Part shown: positions 14,765-21,445 of the stretch, piece after piece
Layout of the letters: every line of letters starts with the position of its first letter
Position numbering within the stretch: position 1 is the first letter of the stretch
From: an uncultured Clostridia bacterium
GTDB taxonomy: Bacteria; Bacillota; Clostridia; TANB77; CAG-508
Length of the DNA stretch: 21,445 nt
Direction of reading: 5' to 3'
Assembly: GCA_934149155.1 (NCBI GenBank)
Contig: CAKPDZ010000025.1
Location: forward strand, 1-21,445
Program-made: the position numbers and the translations under genes
Notes under the pieces: generated by a model
Databases searched by the model: none
What the model was told of the DNA's origin: nothing
The model's input: the letters and a program-made list of their open reading frames with translations, nothing else

Positions 14765-15949
14765 TTAAAAATTTATAATTTGAATTTTGTCTTTATATAC
14801 GACACCAACTACCGAATCAGTCATGACTATATTATTTATTTCTGAGTTTGAAATATATTTTTTTAATAATATGCCATTTTTACTAATTATATGTAATTCT
14901 GTTCCTAAATTTATAGCCATTTTGTTGTCTGAAGTTTTTATTTCTTTTGCAATATTGGTTGTTACATATTTGTTTTCTTTATTCGTAGTTGAATCTATTA
15001 CTTTTACAGTTGAGTTTGCTGTATATCCTCCTGTTGCAATTTCATCTACTAATGCTATTTTATTTCGTAATTCTATTGTAATAAATGATGGTTGGGAATC
15101 TTTAAATTCCACTAAATTTTTATTTGTTTTGTCTTCTAAACACTCTATTCCGTCACTATATAAGCAAATTAATTTGTTTTTTTCTTGATATTCTATATTT
15201 ATTATCATTTTGTCTATAGGTGCCTCATATTTATAAGATATCGCTTCCGAAGGATTTGTCTGTGCCAATTCCATTGATACTATTTGTATACTTGATTGTA
15301 TAAGTATTCCTGACAAATCAATTTCAGCTATAGCTAAATATTTACTATCTTGAGATATACTTACATCTGCAACTATTGCGGATACTAAATTTGTTTTAAA
15401 TACTTCATCCCCTTTTTTATCAAAAACAGCTACTACTGATTTATAACTTGTATTTGATATTACAATTGAAATATATCCACTACTATTTACATTTATTTTA
15501 TCAATATTACCTTCTATTTCTTTTTCAAATAGTTTTTCTTTTCCACATATTAAATAAAATTTTGAACCGTCTTTTTCACATATTGCCATATATCTTCCTG
15601 CAGTTGTAAATTCTGCTTGATTTATATCTAATTCTAATTTTCCAACTTCTGTTCCTACTTTATTATAAAACTCTAATTTCTTTTTTCTGAATACACATAT
15701 GTATTTTTCATAAGCATATACCTGTGTATTATCATCGCCTTCTAATTCTATACTTTTAGTTTTTGATTCTGTTACTTCTTTTTTCCACACATTTTCATCA
15801 CACCATTGCCTAAATTCTATATTGTTATAATATATAATTAAACAAATCATCAATGCAAAAAAAATTAATAACATCACTATTAATATTGATATCTTTAGAA
15901 TTTTTTCTTTTTTGTGATTCTGTAGCCCTTCAGCCCAAAAATCCTTCAT
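14765..15949 (-). CDS. DUF5711-like membrane-anchored beta-propeller protein
   Basis: 394 residues: a basic cytoplasmic start (LQNHKKEKILK), one membrane helix at about 19-43, and an extracytoplasmic domain of repeated short beta-strand units of the type YMAICEKDGSKFYLI, GYISIVISN, YLAIAEIDLSG and KMAINLGTELHII, typical of WD40/YVTN-like propellers. It resembles clostridial proteins annotated DUF5711 (from memory, not searched). Function unknown; an envelope scaffold or sensor role is inferred only from topology. Start follows AAGGAG. It has a well-defined promoter and is followed by cvpA, a pairing that may point to a shared envelope task. Confidence 0.7.
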   Translation of the reverse strand: MKDFWAEGLQNHKKEKILKISILIVMLLIFFALMICLIIYYNNIEFRQWCDENVWKKEVTESKTKSIELEGDDNTQVYAYEKYICVFRKKKLEFYNKVGTEVGKLELDINQAEFTTAGRYMAICEKDGSKFYLICGKEKLFEKEIEGNIDKINVNSSGYISIVISNTSYKSVVAVFDKKGDEVFKTNLVSAIVADVSISQDSKYLAIAEIDLSGILIQSSIQIVSMELAQTNPSEAISYKYEAPIDKMIINIEYQEKNKLICLYSDGIECLEDKTNKNLVEFKDSQPSFITIELRNKIALVDEIATGGYTANSTVKVIDSTTNKENKYVTTNIAKEIKTSDNKMAINLGTELHIISKNGILLKKYISNSEINNIVMTDSVVGVVYKDKIQIINF

Positions 15950-15981
15950 CTTTTTCTCCTTGTCTTTTGATATTTGTTTAT

Positions 15982-16009
15982 ATTATACCATAACACCTTT
16001 TTTTTGCAA
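15982..16009 (-). promoter_or_regulatory. Promoter of the DUF5711-cvpA operon
   Basis: Minus strand: -35 TTGCAA (16009-16004), 16-base spacer, extended -10 TGGTATAAT (hexamer 15987-15982). ATG follows about 32 bases downstream. Confidence 0.6.
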
Positions 16010-16057
16010 TACTTTTTTTTCATAAGACTCTTTTAATATAATATTAGAAATATTTTA

Positions 16058-17068
16058 TTAATCTTTTTTATAAAAAAGAATTGCCAAAATTTGAATTATA
16101 CCTATGTATCCAAAAAAAGGATATAATAAATTAACCAATTTTGAAAAACCAATTTTTGAAATTAAGAGACTAGTTATACACATAAATGCAACAAACTGTG
16201 GATAACCACTCTTATTTTTGCACATATTTTGTAAAAAACCTATTCCTAAAGAAATTGCAGTAGTAAAAATTGAAGCTAAAATTATAAATGCATAAATAAA
16301 TTTATATCTTGGGAAAAAATTTGTTATTACATATACAACTGGCATTTCTAATTCTTGCACATCTATATCACATTTCATTAATATCATATAAATTAAAATA
16401 AACATAGTTGTCATCAATAATCCACATAATATTGATATATATTTTATATTGCGTTGTTTTGTTATTTGATTTTTTATTGATATTAATGTTGGTATTAGTA
16501 ATATAATATTGTAACTACAATATACTATACTGCTTAATAGCCATCCCTTTCTAGAAATTAACATATCATAATTAATATTTATAGTTACTAAATTAGAACA
16601 TCCTATAAAAATTATAAAAAACAATAATAAAGGAACTACAAACTTACTTACTTTAAGTACCCCTTTTACACTTGTAAAAAATACTATTGATGTCAAAACA
16701 GCTAATATAGCACTCCCTATAATTGAATTTAAACCTAATTCTTGCTCAAAATACGCCCCAAAACCTGCAATCATTACATAAAAAGTCACTAACAACAATA
16801 TATTTAGTACTATATTTATTAATTGAGTAAATTTAGAACTCTTTATAAAAACCCCTAAAAATTCATTATAATTTTCTATATCTTTTTCACATATTATTTT
16901 TAATGTTTTATAAATAATCATACTAATCAAGCTACAAGTTACGATGATTCCTATTAATCCATTAAATCCATATAAATAAAAAAACGAATAAATTTCTTGA
17001 CCAGATGCAAAACCAGCTCCTATTAAAGCCCCTATTATCACTAATGTAATTGTAAATATTTCTTTCAT
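16058..17068 (-). CDS. YkvI-type membrane transporter (APC superfamily)
   Basis: 336 residues, almost entirely hydrophobic with about ten membrane helices. The N-terminal segment GALIGAGFASGQEIYSFFYL, with its unwound-helix glycine motif, is the hallmark of the YkvI family, related to amino-acid/cation symporters of the LeuT-like fold. Substrate unknown. ATG 17068 was chosen because AGAGGT lies 4 bases upstream; in-frame upstream codons (to 17125) run into the terminator of the Gld operon and would add a non-family extension. A TATAAT (about 17094-17099, minus) may be its -10. Stands alone between two terminated units. Confidence 0.8.
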   Translation of the reverse strand: MKEIFTITLVIIGALIGAGFASGQEIYSFFYLYGFNGLIGIIVTCSLISMIIYKTLKIICEKDIENYNEFLGVFIKSSKFTQLINIVLNILLLVTFYVMIAGFGAYFEQELGLNSIIGSAILAVLTSIVFFTSVKGVLKVSKFVVPLLLFFIIFIGCSNLVTININYDMLISRKGWLLSSIVYCSYNIILLIPTLISIKNQITKQRNIKYISILCGLLMTTMFILIYMILMKCDIDVQELEMPVVYVITNFFPRYKFIYAFIILASIFTTAISLGIGFLQNMCKNKSGYPQFVAFMCITSLLISKIGFSKLVNLLYPFFGYIGIIQILAILFYKKD

Positions 17069-17112
17069 ATATACCTCTTGTATAAGTATATTATAAAAAA
17101 CTTCATTTATAC

Positions 17113-17138
17113 GAAAAAAGAGCACTATTAGTACTCTT
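17113..17138 (-). terminator. Terminator of the Gld-type ABC operon
   Basis: Minus-strand stem AAGAGTAC / GTGCTCTT (17138-17131 and 17126-17119, one U-G pair), 5-base loop, followed by TTTT and more. It begins about 40 bases after the gldG stop. Confidence 0.75.
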
Positions 17139-17180
17139 AATTCTTTTTGTTTATATAGTTTTTTGAAAATTAATAATTTT

Positions 17181-18689
17181 TTATGCTTTTCTTCTTCTAA
17201 AAATCCATACTACTATTCCGATAAATATAATAATCATAGGAACAACAAATATTATTGTTTTAATAATAACATCTTCTTGATCAGAAACAGTATATGTTTC
17301 TGATTCATTTGTTTTTCTAATTATAATTGTATCGTCTCTTTCTGTTAAATGAGAAATTGAATTTAATACAATATCTTTATTATTATACAATTCAGATGCA
17401 TAAGTATAATATTGTGCATTAATTGATACAGTTATATCTGACGCAAATAATTCATTTGAATATATTATTAATTGTGATGTTTTATCATCTGAAACAGTTT
17501 TCTTTGCATATGCTCCAATAACTGCACTTCCTTCCTCTTTATCTTCATCAGTTTTTGATGATGATTTTGCATTAAAGTTTGTTCTAACAAATGCTGTATC
17601 TCCTGTTGATGCAATTGTTTCATGTGTTACCCCTAATTCTTTTAATTTATCATCATCTGCAAAATTAATCTTTCCTGCATTTATTGCACACATTTTTATT
17701 TTCATATCTAATTTATTCATAAAGCTTGCATTAACATCTTCAATTATTGTATTTGGTGCATTTTGTAACATTTTACTACTATCTTGTTCTATTAAAACTC
17801 CATATTCTATAGATACTCCATATTGATCTAGTACTTTATTAAAGTTTGGTGTTTCTATATCTAGCATATTTTGAGATGTAAGCATTAATATCTTTCCACC
17901 ATTATTTATATATTCTACTATTTTATCTGCTTCTACTTCTGTTAAATCTTGTGCTAATGTTGTAATTACTAAACAATCACAATCTGATGGAATTTCACCT
18001 TTTGATAATATATCTAAATAATCAACATCATTTGATTCATCTTTCAACTCAGTAACTATAGTTGATAATGCTTTTTCTGTATCATAATAAGTTTTTCCTG
18101 AAAGTATATATATGTGTGGTTTTTGATCTACAGTTACTTCTACAATAGCATTTGTCATTGCTTCTTCTGTTTTATCTATTTGTTCATATGTTGAATAATC
18201 ATATGTATATAAATCACTTACATTTAATGTTTTCTCTTTTTCTCCTGATTTTATAACAATTAAATTTCCTGAAGCATCTATACTATATTTAGTTTGTAAA
18301 TCTACTCTTGATGATAAATCATCTATTGTTTCAATATTTATTTTTTTATTTATTGCTGCATATTTATTTGCATACTCGCTTACATAGTTATAACTGCTCA
18401 TATTTATTAGTTCTATTGTTACGTCTTTGTCTATATCTTTTATTTTATTTTTAGATTCATCTGATAAAGAGTATAATTTTTTTGATGTACAATCTATATC
18501 TTCTATATTTATTTTTGATACTCCCCAGTTGATTAATACGTAGCAAGCGATTACTATTGCTACTAAAAGAAGAGTTGTTGTACCTTTTAATAGCCATTTG
18601 TTTTTTAAAACTGAGAAAAATTTATTTGTCTTTTTCTCTTTTTTAACTTTAACCTTTTTCTCCTTTTTCATTTTTTTCTCTTTCTTCAC
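17181..18689 (-). CDS. gldG: GldG-family ABC transporter auxiliary protein
   Basis: 502 residues. A very basic start (KKEKKMKKEKKVKVKKEKK, residues 2-20), a membrane helix at about 34-54, a large extracytoplasmic region with the ABC-type 'GldG' fold (DKDVTIELINMSSY early; VTVDQKPHIYILSGKTYYDT; EIPSDCDCLVITTLAQDLTE; YINNGGKILMLTSQN), and a C-terminal helix at about 475-496 ending in WIFRRRKA. First named in Flavobacterium gliding, but in Firmicutes this three-gene ABC cassette is common in non-gliding cells and its cargo is unknown. GTG start at 18689, 7 bases after AGGAGAG and 15 bases after the permease stop. Third gene of the operon. Confidence 0.85.
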   Translation of the reverse strand: MKKEKKMKKEKKVKVKKEKKTNKFFSVLKNKWLLKGTTTLLLVAIVIACYVLINWGVSKINIEDIDCTSKKLYSLSDESKNKIKDIDKDVTIELINMSSYNYVSEYANKYAAINKKINIETIDDLSSRVDLQTKYSIDASGNLIVIKSGEKEKTLNVSDLYTYDYSTYEQIDKTEEAMTNAIVEVTVDQKPHIYILSGKTYYDTEKALSTIVTELKDESNDVDYLDILSKGEIPSDCDCLVITTLAQDLTEVEADKIVEYINNGGKILMLTSQNMLDIETPNFNKVLDQYGVSIEYGVLIEQDSSKMLQNAPNTIIEDVNASFMNKLDMKIKMCAINAGKINFADDDKLKELGVTHETIASTGDTAFVRTNFNAKSSSKTDEDKEEGSAVIGAYAKKTVSDDKTSQLIIYSNELFASDITVSINAQYYTYASELYNNKDIVLNSISHLTERDDTIIIRKTNESETYTVSDQEDVIIKTIIFVVPMIIIFIGIVVWIFRRRKA

Positions 18690-18704
18690 GATTCTCTCTC
18701 CTAT

Positions 18705-19388
18705 CTATTTTACTAATTTTCTTCTTTGCATTACAATTATGGTAAATGATATAAACATTGCCATAAGTGTTAATGGTCCTACAACCTCTGTTAACGAAAT
18801 TACACCTTTTGGAAATTTTTGATAATAACTCATTATTGAAATTTCAGGTAATCCAATATCTAAATCTTCTGTAAATAATGTTATTATTAAAAATGCTATT
18901 GTTATAATTCCTGCTATTATTTGGTTTTCTGTTATACTTGACGCAAACATTCCGACTGCGATTGCCGCAGCGCTAATTAGTAAAAATCCTAACATTGTAA
19001 CTAAGACTACTAATATATTGGGATTTCCAAAATAACACATTATTCCAAAATACATAAAAGATATTAATAATGCTATAAATATTACAGTCATTGCAGCGAA
19101 AAATTTTCCAAATACAACTCCTGGAATTCCTACTTGTGAGGTTAATATTAATTGCTCTGTTCCATTTTTTCTTTCTTCCGCAAACATTCTCATTGTTAAT
19201 ATTGGTACTGTTATTATTAGCCCATATAATGCTACATAAAAATATAAACTACCTAAATCTATACTTCCAGAACCTACTGCTGTCAAATAGAAAAATACAC
19301 TACATACCAATAAAAGTATTCCTATTACTACATATCCTATTGGAGATAAAAAGTAACTCTTTAACTCTTTTTTATATACTGCCCACAT
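18705..19388 (-). CDS. ABC-2 type permease of the Gld-type transporter (GldF-like)
   Basis: Membrane part of the ABC transporter, 227 residues with six hydrophobic helices. It opens with MWAVYKKELKSYFLSPIGYV, the cytoplasmic amphipathic 'KELK.YF.SP.gYv' start of the GldF/ABC-2 group, and contains MRMFAEERKNGTEQLILTSQ, the coupling region. Its ATG shares one base with the ATPase stop (TAATG), so translation is coupled. Works with the ATPase upstream and GldG downstream. Confidence 0.87.
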   Translation of the reverse strand: MWAVYKKELKSYFLSPIGYVVIGILLLVCSVFFYLTAVGSGSIDLGSLYFYVALYGLIITVPILTMRMFAEERKNGTEQLILTSQVGIPGVVFGKFFAAMTVIFIALLISFMYFGIMCYFGNPNILVVLVTMLGFLLISAAAIAVGMFASSITENQIIAGIITIAFLIITLFTEDLDIGLPEISIMSYYQKFPKGVISLTEVVGPLTLMAMFISFTIIVMQRRKLVK

Positions 19389-20464
19389 TATTCTTGTCCC
19401 CCTTCTTCTTGTTTATTTTCTTCTTGAGTTTTTTCTTCAATTTCAGTTGTTTCCTCTTCTTTTTTATCATCTTTAGAATCTTCTTTTATTTCTGATTTTA
19501 CTTCATCTTTTACTTCATCATGTACTTCTTCCTTATTTTCGATTAATTGCATAAATGCATCTTCTAAAGTAACATCAGATTTCTTCATTTCGAATATAGT
19601 TATTCCTTCTTTTGCAAAAGTTTCAAATATATTCTTTCTTAAATCTACATCTGAATTTGCAGTTATCATATATTTTTTAGTTTTATCTTCATTTTCTGTA
19701 ATTAATTTTATTTCTTTTATCTCTGGTAATTTTTCTTTTATTGTATCCATTTTATTTTCTGGTTCTTCTACTGTTACATATACTGAATTATCTGTAACAA
19801 CTTTTTTCTCTAGATTTTCTGGTGTGTCAACAGCTACTATTTGTCCATTATTTATAATAATAACTCTATTACAGATTTGACTAACTTCTGATAATATATG
19901 AGAACTTAATATTACTGTATGTTCTTTTCCTAGTTCTTTTATCAAAGCTCTTATTTCCGTAACTTGTTTTGGATCTAATCCGACTGTAGGCTCATCAAGA
20001 ATTATTACTTTAGGGTTGCTTACTAAAGCTCCTGCCATACTTACTCTTTGTTTATATCCTCTAGATAAATTTCTCGTTAGTTTATTTTGTACATCTTGCA
20101 ATCCTGTCTCTTCGATTGCTTTTTGTACTTTGTCCTTCTTTTCTTTCTTAGGCACTCCTTTTAGTTCTGCCATATATGATACAAATTCTTTAACAGTTAA
20201 ATCACTATATAATGGCACTCCTTCTGGCATATACCCAATTTGTCTTTTAGCTTTTCTAGGTTTTTTAGAAATGTCATAACCATCTACAATTATTCTTCCT
20301 GATGTTGGTTCAATAAAGCCTGTAATCATATTCATTGTTGTACTTTTACCAGCACCGTTTGGTCCTAAAAATCCTACAATTTCTCCCTCATCAATTTCAA
20401 AATTGATATTGTCTACGGCAGTAAAGCTTCCGTATTTCTTTGTAATGTTTTCAACTTGAATCAC
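19388..20464 (-). CDS. ABC transporter ATP-binding protein (GldA-like) with long charged tail
   Basis: Energises the ABC-2 permease. The likely start is GTG 20464 (VIQVENITKKYG), 7 bases after AGGAGGAG; an in-frame ATG at 20500 lies ahead of this site and has only a weak ribosome site. From the GTG it has 358 residues: Walker A GPNGAGKST (34-42), ABC signature LSRGYKQ (133-139, the GldA/CcmA-type variant of LSGGQ), Walker B VIILDEP (153-159), H-loop LSSHILSE, and a C-terminal DUF4162-like domain. The last 50 residues (about 308-358) are a highly charged Glu/Lys/Asp-rich tail (for example DEVKDEVKSEIKEDSKDDKK), unusual for this family. First gene of the three-gene operon. Confidence 0.9.
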   Translation of the reverse strand: MIQVENITKKYGSFTAVDNINFEIDEGEIVGFLGPNGAGKSTTMNMITGFIEPTSGRIIVDGYDISKKPRKAKRQIGYMPEGVPLYSDLTVKEFVSYMAELKGVPKKEKKDKVQKAIEETGLQDVQNKLTRNLSRGYKQRVSMAGALVSNPKVIILDEPTVGLDPKQVTEIRALIKELGKEHTVILSSHILSEVSQICNRVIIINNGQIVAVDTPENLEKKVVTDNSVYVTVEEPENKMDTIKEKLPEIKEIKLITENEDKTKKYMITANSDVDLRKNIFETFAKEGITIFEMKKSDVTLEDAFMQLIENKEEVHDEVKDEVKSEIKEDSKDDKKEEETTEIEEKTQEENKQEEGGQE

Positions 20465-20560
20465 GAATTTTCTCCTCCTCATTTTTTGTTCTGTGCTCAT
20501 ATTACCATTTTCTTTTTGTTTTGTAAAGTTTTTTCACTTAATTTTCACAATTATACATTT

Positions 20561-20605
20561 AGAACCGGTTCTGTTTTGCTCAATATACAAAACAGAATCG
20601 GTTCT
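20561..20605. repeat. Long hairpin with nested palindrome between abc-f and the Gld operon
   Basis: AGAACCGGTTCTGTTTTG (20561-20578) pairs with CAAAACAGAATCGGTTCT (20588-20605), 18 pairs with one G-U on the plus-strand RNA (an A-C mismatch on the minus strand). The first arm contains the perfect 12-base palindrome AGAACCGGTTCT, which ends 5 bases before a TATAAT (20555-20550, minus) that is the probable -10 of the Gld operon. It is either the ABC-F terminator, although the T-run follows only on the plus strand (TTTTCGTT), or an operator for the Gld operon, or both. Confidence 0.55.
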
Positions 20606-20614
20606 TTTCGTTCA

Positions 20615-21445
20615 TTATTCTATTCCTAAATATTCGTTATAAGTAACTTCTCTATCAATAATTTTATCAGCTTTAATATCAATAATTCTATTTGCGACTG
20701 TTTGTGTAAGTTGATGATCATGTGATGTGAATAATATATTTCCTTTAAATTTACACATTCCATCATTTACTGATGTTATACTTTCCATATCTAAGTGGTT
20801 TGTTGGTTCATCAAATATCAAGAAGTTTGCTCCTGATAGCATCATTTTTGCTAATACGCATCTAACTTTTTCTCCTCCTGATATTACTCTTGCTCCTTTT
20901 AGTGCTTCATCTCCTGAAAATAACATTCTTCCTAAAAATCCTCTTACATATGTTTCATCTGGATCTTTTGAGTATTTTCTTAGCCATTCAGTTAAGTTTT
21001 CGTCTGTATCAAATAGGTAATTATTATCTTTTGGAAAATAACTTTGAGTAATTGTTGTTCCCCAGATAATTTCACCTTCATCTGGTTGCATTTCTCCAGC
21101 TATTATTTGGAATAATACTGTTTTTGCATTTTCATTATCTGCTAAAAATGCAATTTTGTCTCCGGATTTTACTGTAAATGATATATTATCTAATATTTTC
21201 TCTCCATTTATTGTTTTAGAAATATTTTTTACTTGTAATATTTCTTTTCCTGGTTCTCTATCTGGCTTAAAGTCTACATATGGATATTTTCTGTTTGATG
21301 GCTTTATTTCATCTAACTCAATCTTCTCTAATGTTTTCTTTCTTGATGTTGCTTGTTTTGATTTTGAAGCATTAGCACTAAATCTTGCAATAAAGTCTTG
21401 TAATTCTTTAATTTTTTCTTCTTTCTTTTTGTTTTGTTCTTTCAT
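20615..21445 (-). CDS. ABC-F family ATPase, C-terminal half (partial at the right edge)
   Basis: ABC-F proteins carry two ATPase domains and act on the ribosome (translation factor or antibiotic resistance type). Only about 276 residues are in the window: the inter-domain linker, a charged helix with the family phrase FSANASKSKQATSRKK, and the whole second ATPase domain with signature ISGGEKVRC, Walker B LIFDEPTNHLDM and H-loop TSHDHQ. The Met at the edge is probably internal, because the first ATPase domain is missing and lies beyond 21445. The second Walker A is degenerate: ADNENAKT where GxxxxGKT is canonical. The linker type resembles YbiT-like members, so a housekeeping role is more likely than antibiotic resistance, but this cannot be settled without the N-terminal half. 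Confidence 0.88.
   Translation of the reverse strand: MKEQNKKKEEKIKELQDFIARFSANASKSKQATSRKKTLEKIELDEIKPSNRKYPYVDFKPDREPGKEILQVKNISKTINGEKILDNISFTVKSGDKIAFLADNENAKTVLFQIIAGEMQPDEGEIIWGTTITQSYFPKDNNYLFDTDENLTEWLRKYSKDPDETYVRGFLGRMLFSGDEALKGARVISGGEKVRCVLAKMMLSGANFLIFDEPTNHLDMESITSVNDGMCKFKGNILFTSHDHQLTQTVANRIIDIKADKIIDREVTYNEYLGIE

Noticed and set aside
17069..17125. N-terminal extension of the YkvI-type protein
   Set aside because: It overlaps the Gld-operon terminator and a probable -10, while ATG 17068 has its own ribosome site and gives the family start.

Overview
The window is very A+T-rich. Ribosome sites are strong AGGAGG-type, TGA and TAA both act as stops, and the gene set (ComEA, LCP protein, DacF-type carboxypeptidase, CvpA, a DUF5711-like protein, YkvI, Gld-type ABC operon, ABC-F) points to a low-GC Bacillota, most likely class Clostridia. 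Species cannot be told from the sequence. Nearly all genes are on the minus strand; only a P-loop kinase-like gene and the carboxypeptidase are on the plus strand.

Left third (1-6.7 kb), a defence island. It opens with the end of a type I-B CRISPR-Cas operon: cas6 and a cas8b1/cst1 gene that runs off the left edge. Each of these two genes carries one extra C, 84 bases apart, in the same context (GCN-C-GGA, between an Ala and a Gly codon). Removing each C restores the Cas6 Gly-rich C-terminus and the Cst1 N-terminus, the latter starting at a TTG behind a perfect Shine-Dalgarno. Both extra bases create a CGG codon, and by eye no other gene in the window uses CGG in frame. Next come about 480 bases of gene debris, an AbiE type IV toxin-antitoxin pair with an operator built into its promoter, and a two-gene operon coding for a GIY-YIG/DUF2075 nuclease-helicase and a MazG-type nucleotide pyrophosphohydrolase, which is a good candidate for a little-described defence system.

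Middle (6.9-10.3 kb): a short peptide-deformylase-like protein that lacks the usual motif-1 glutamine, a YHYH/Ig-like surface protein with a C-terminal anchor, a fusion of Maf nucleotide pyrophosphatase to a YfcE-type phosphodiesterase, and a P-loop 'topology modulation' protein. A 140-bp foldback element lies between the last of these and comEA.

Right half (10.3-21.4 kb), envelope and housekeeping genes: comEA, a D-Ala-D-Ala carboxypeptidase and an LCP cell-wall ligase (the last two with palindromes inside the promoter spacer), a DUF5711-like/CvpA pair, a YkvI-type transporter, a three-gene Gld-type ABC operon (ATPase, permease, GldG), and the C-terminal half of an ABC-F protein that leaves the window on the right. 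Rho-independent terminators separate most of these units.
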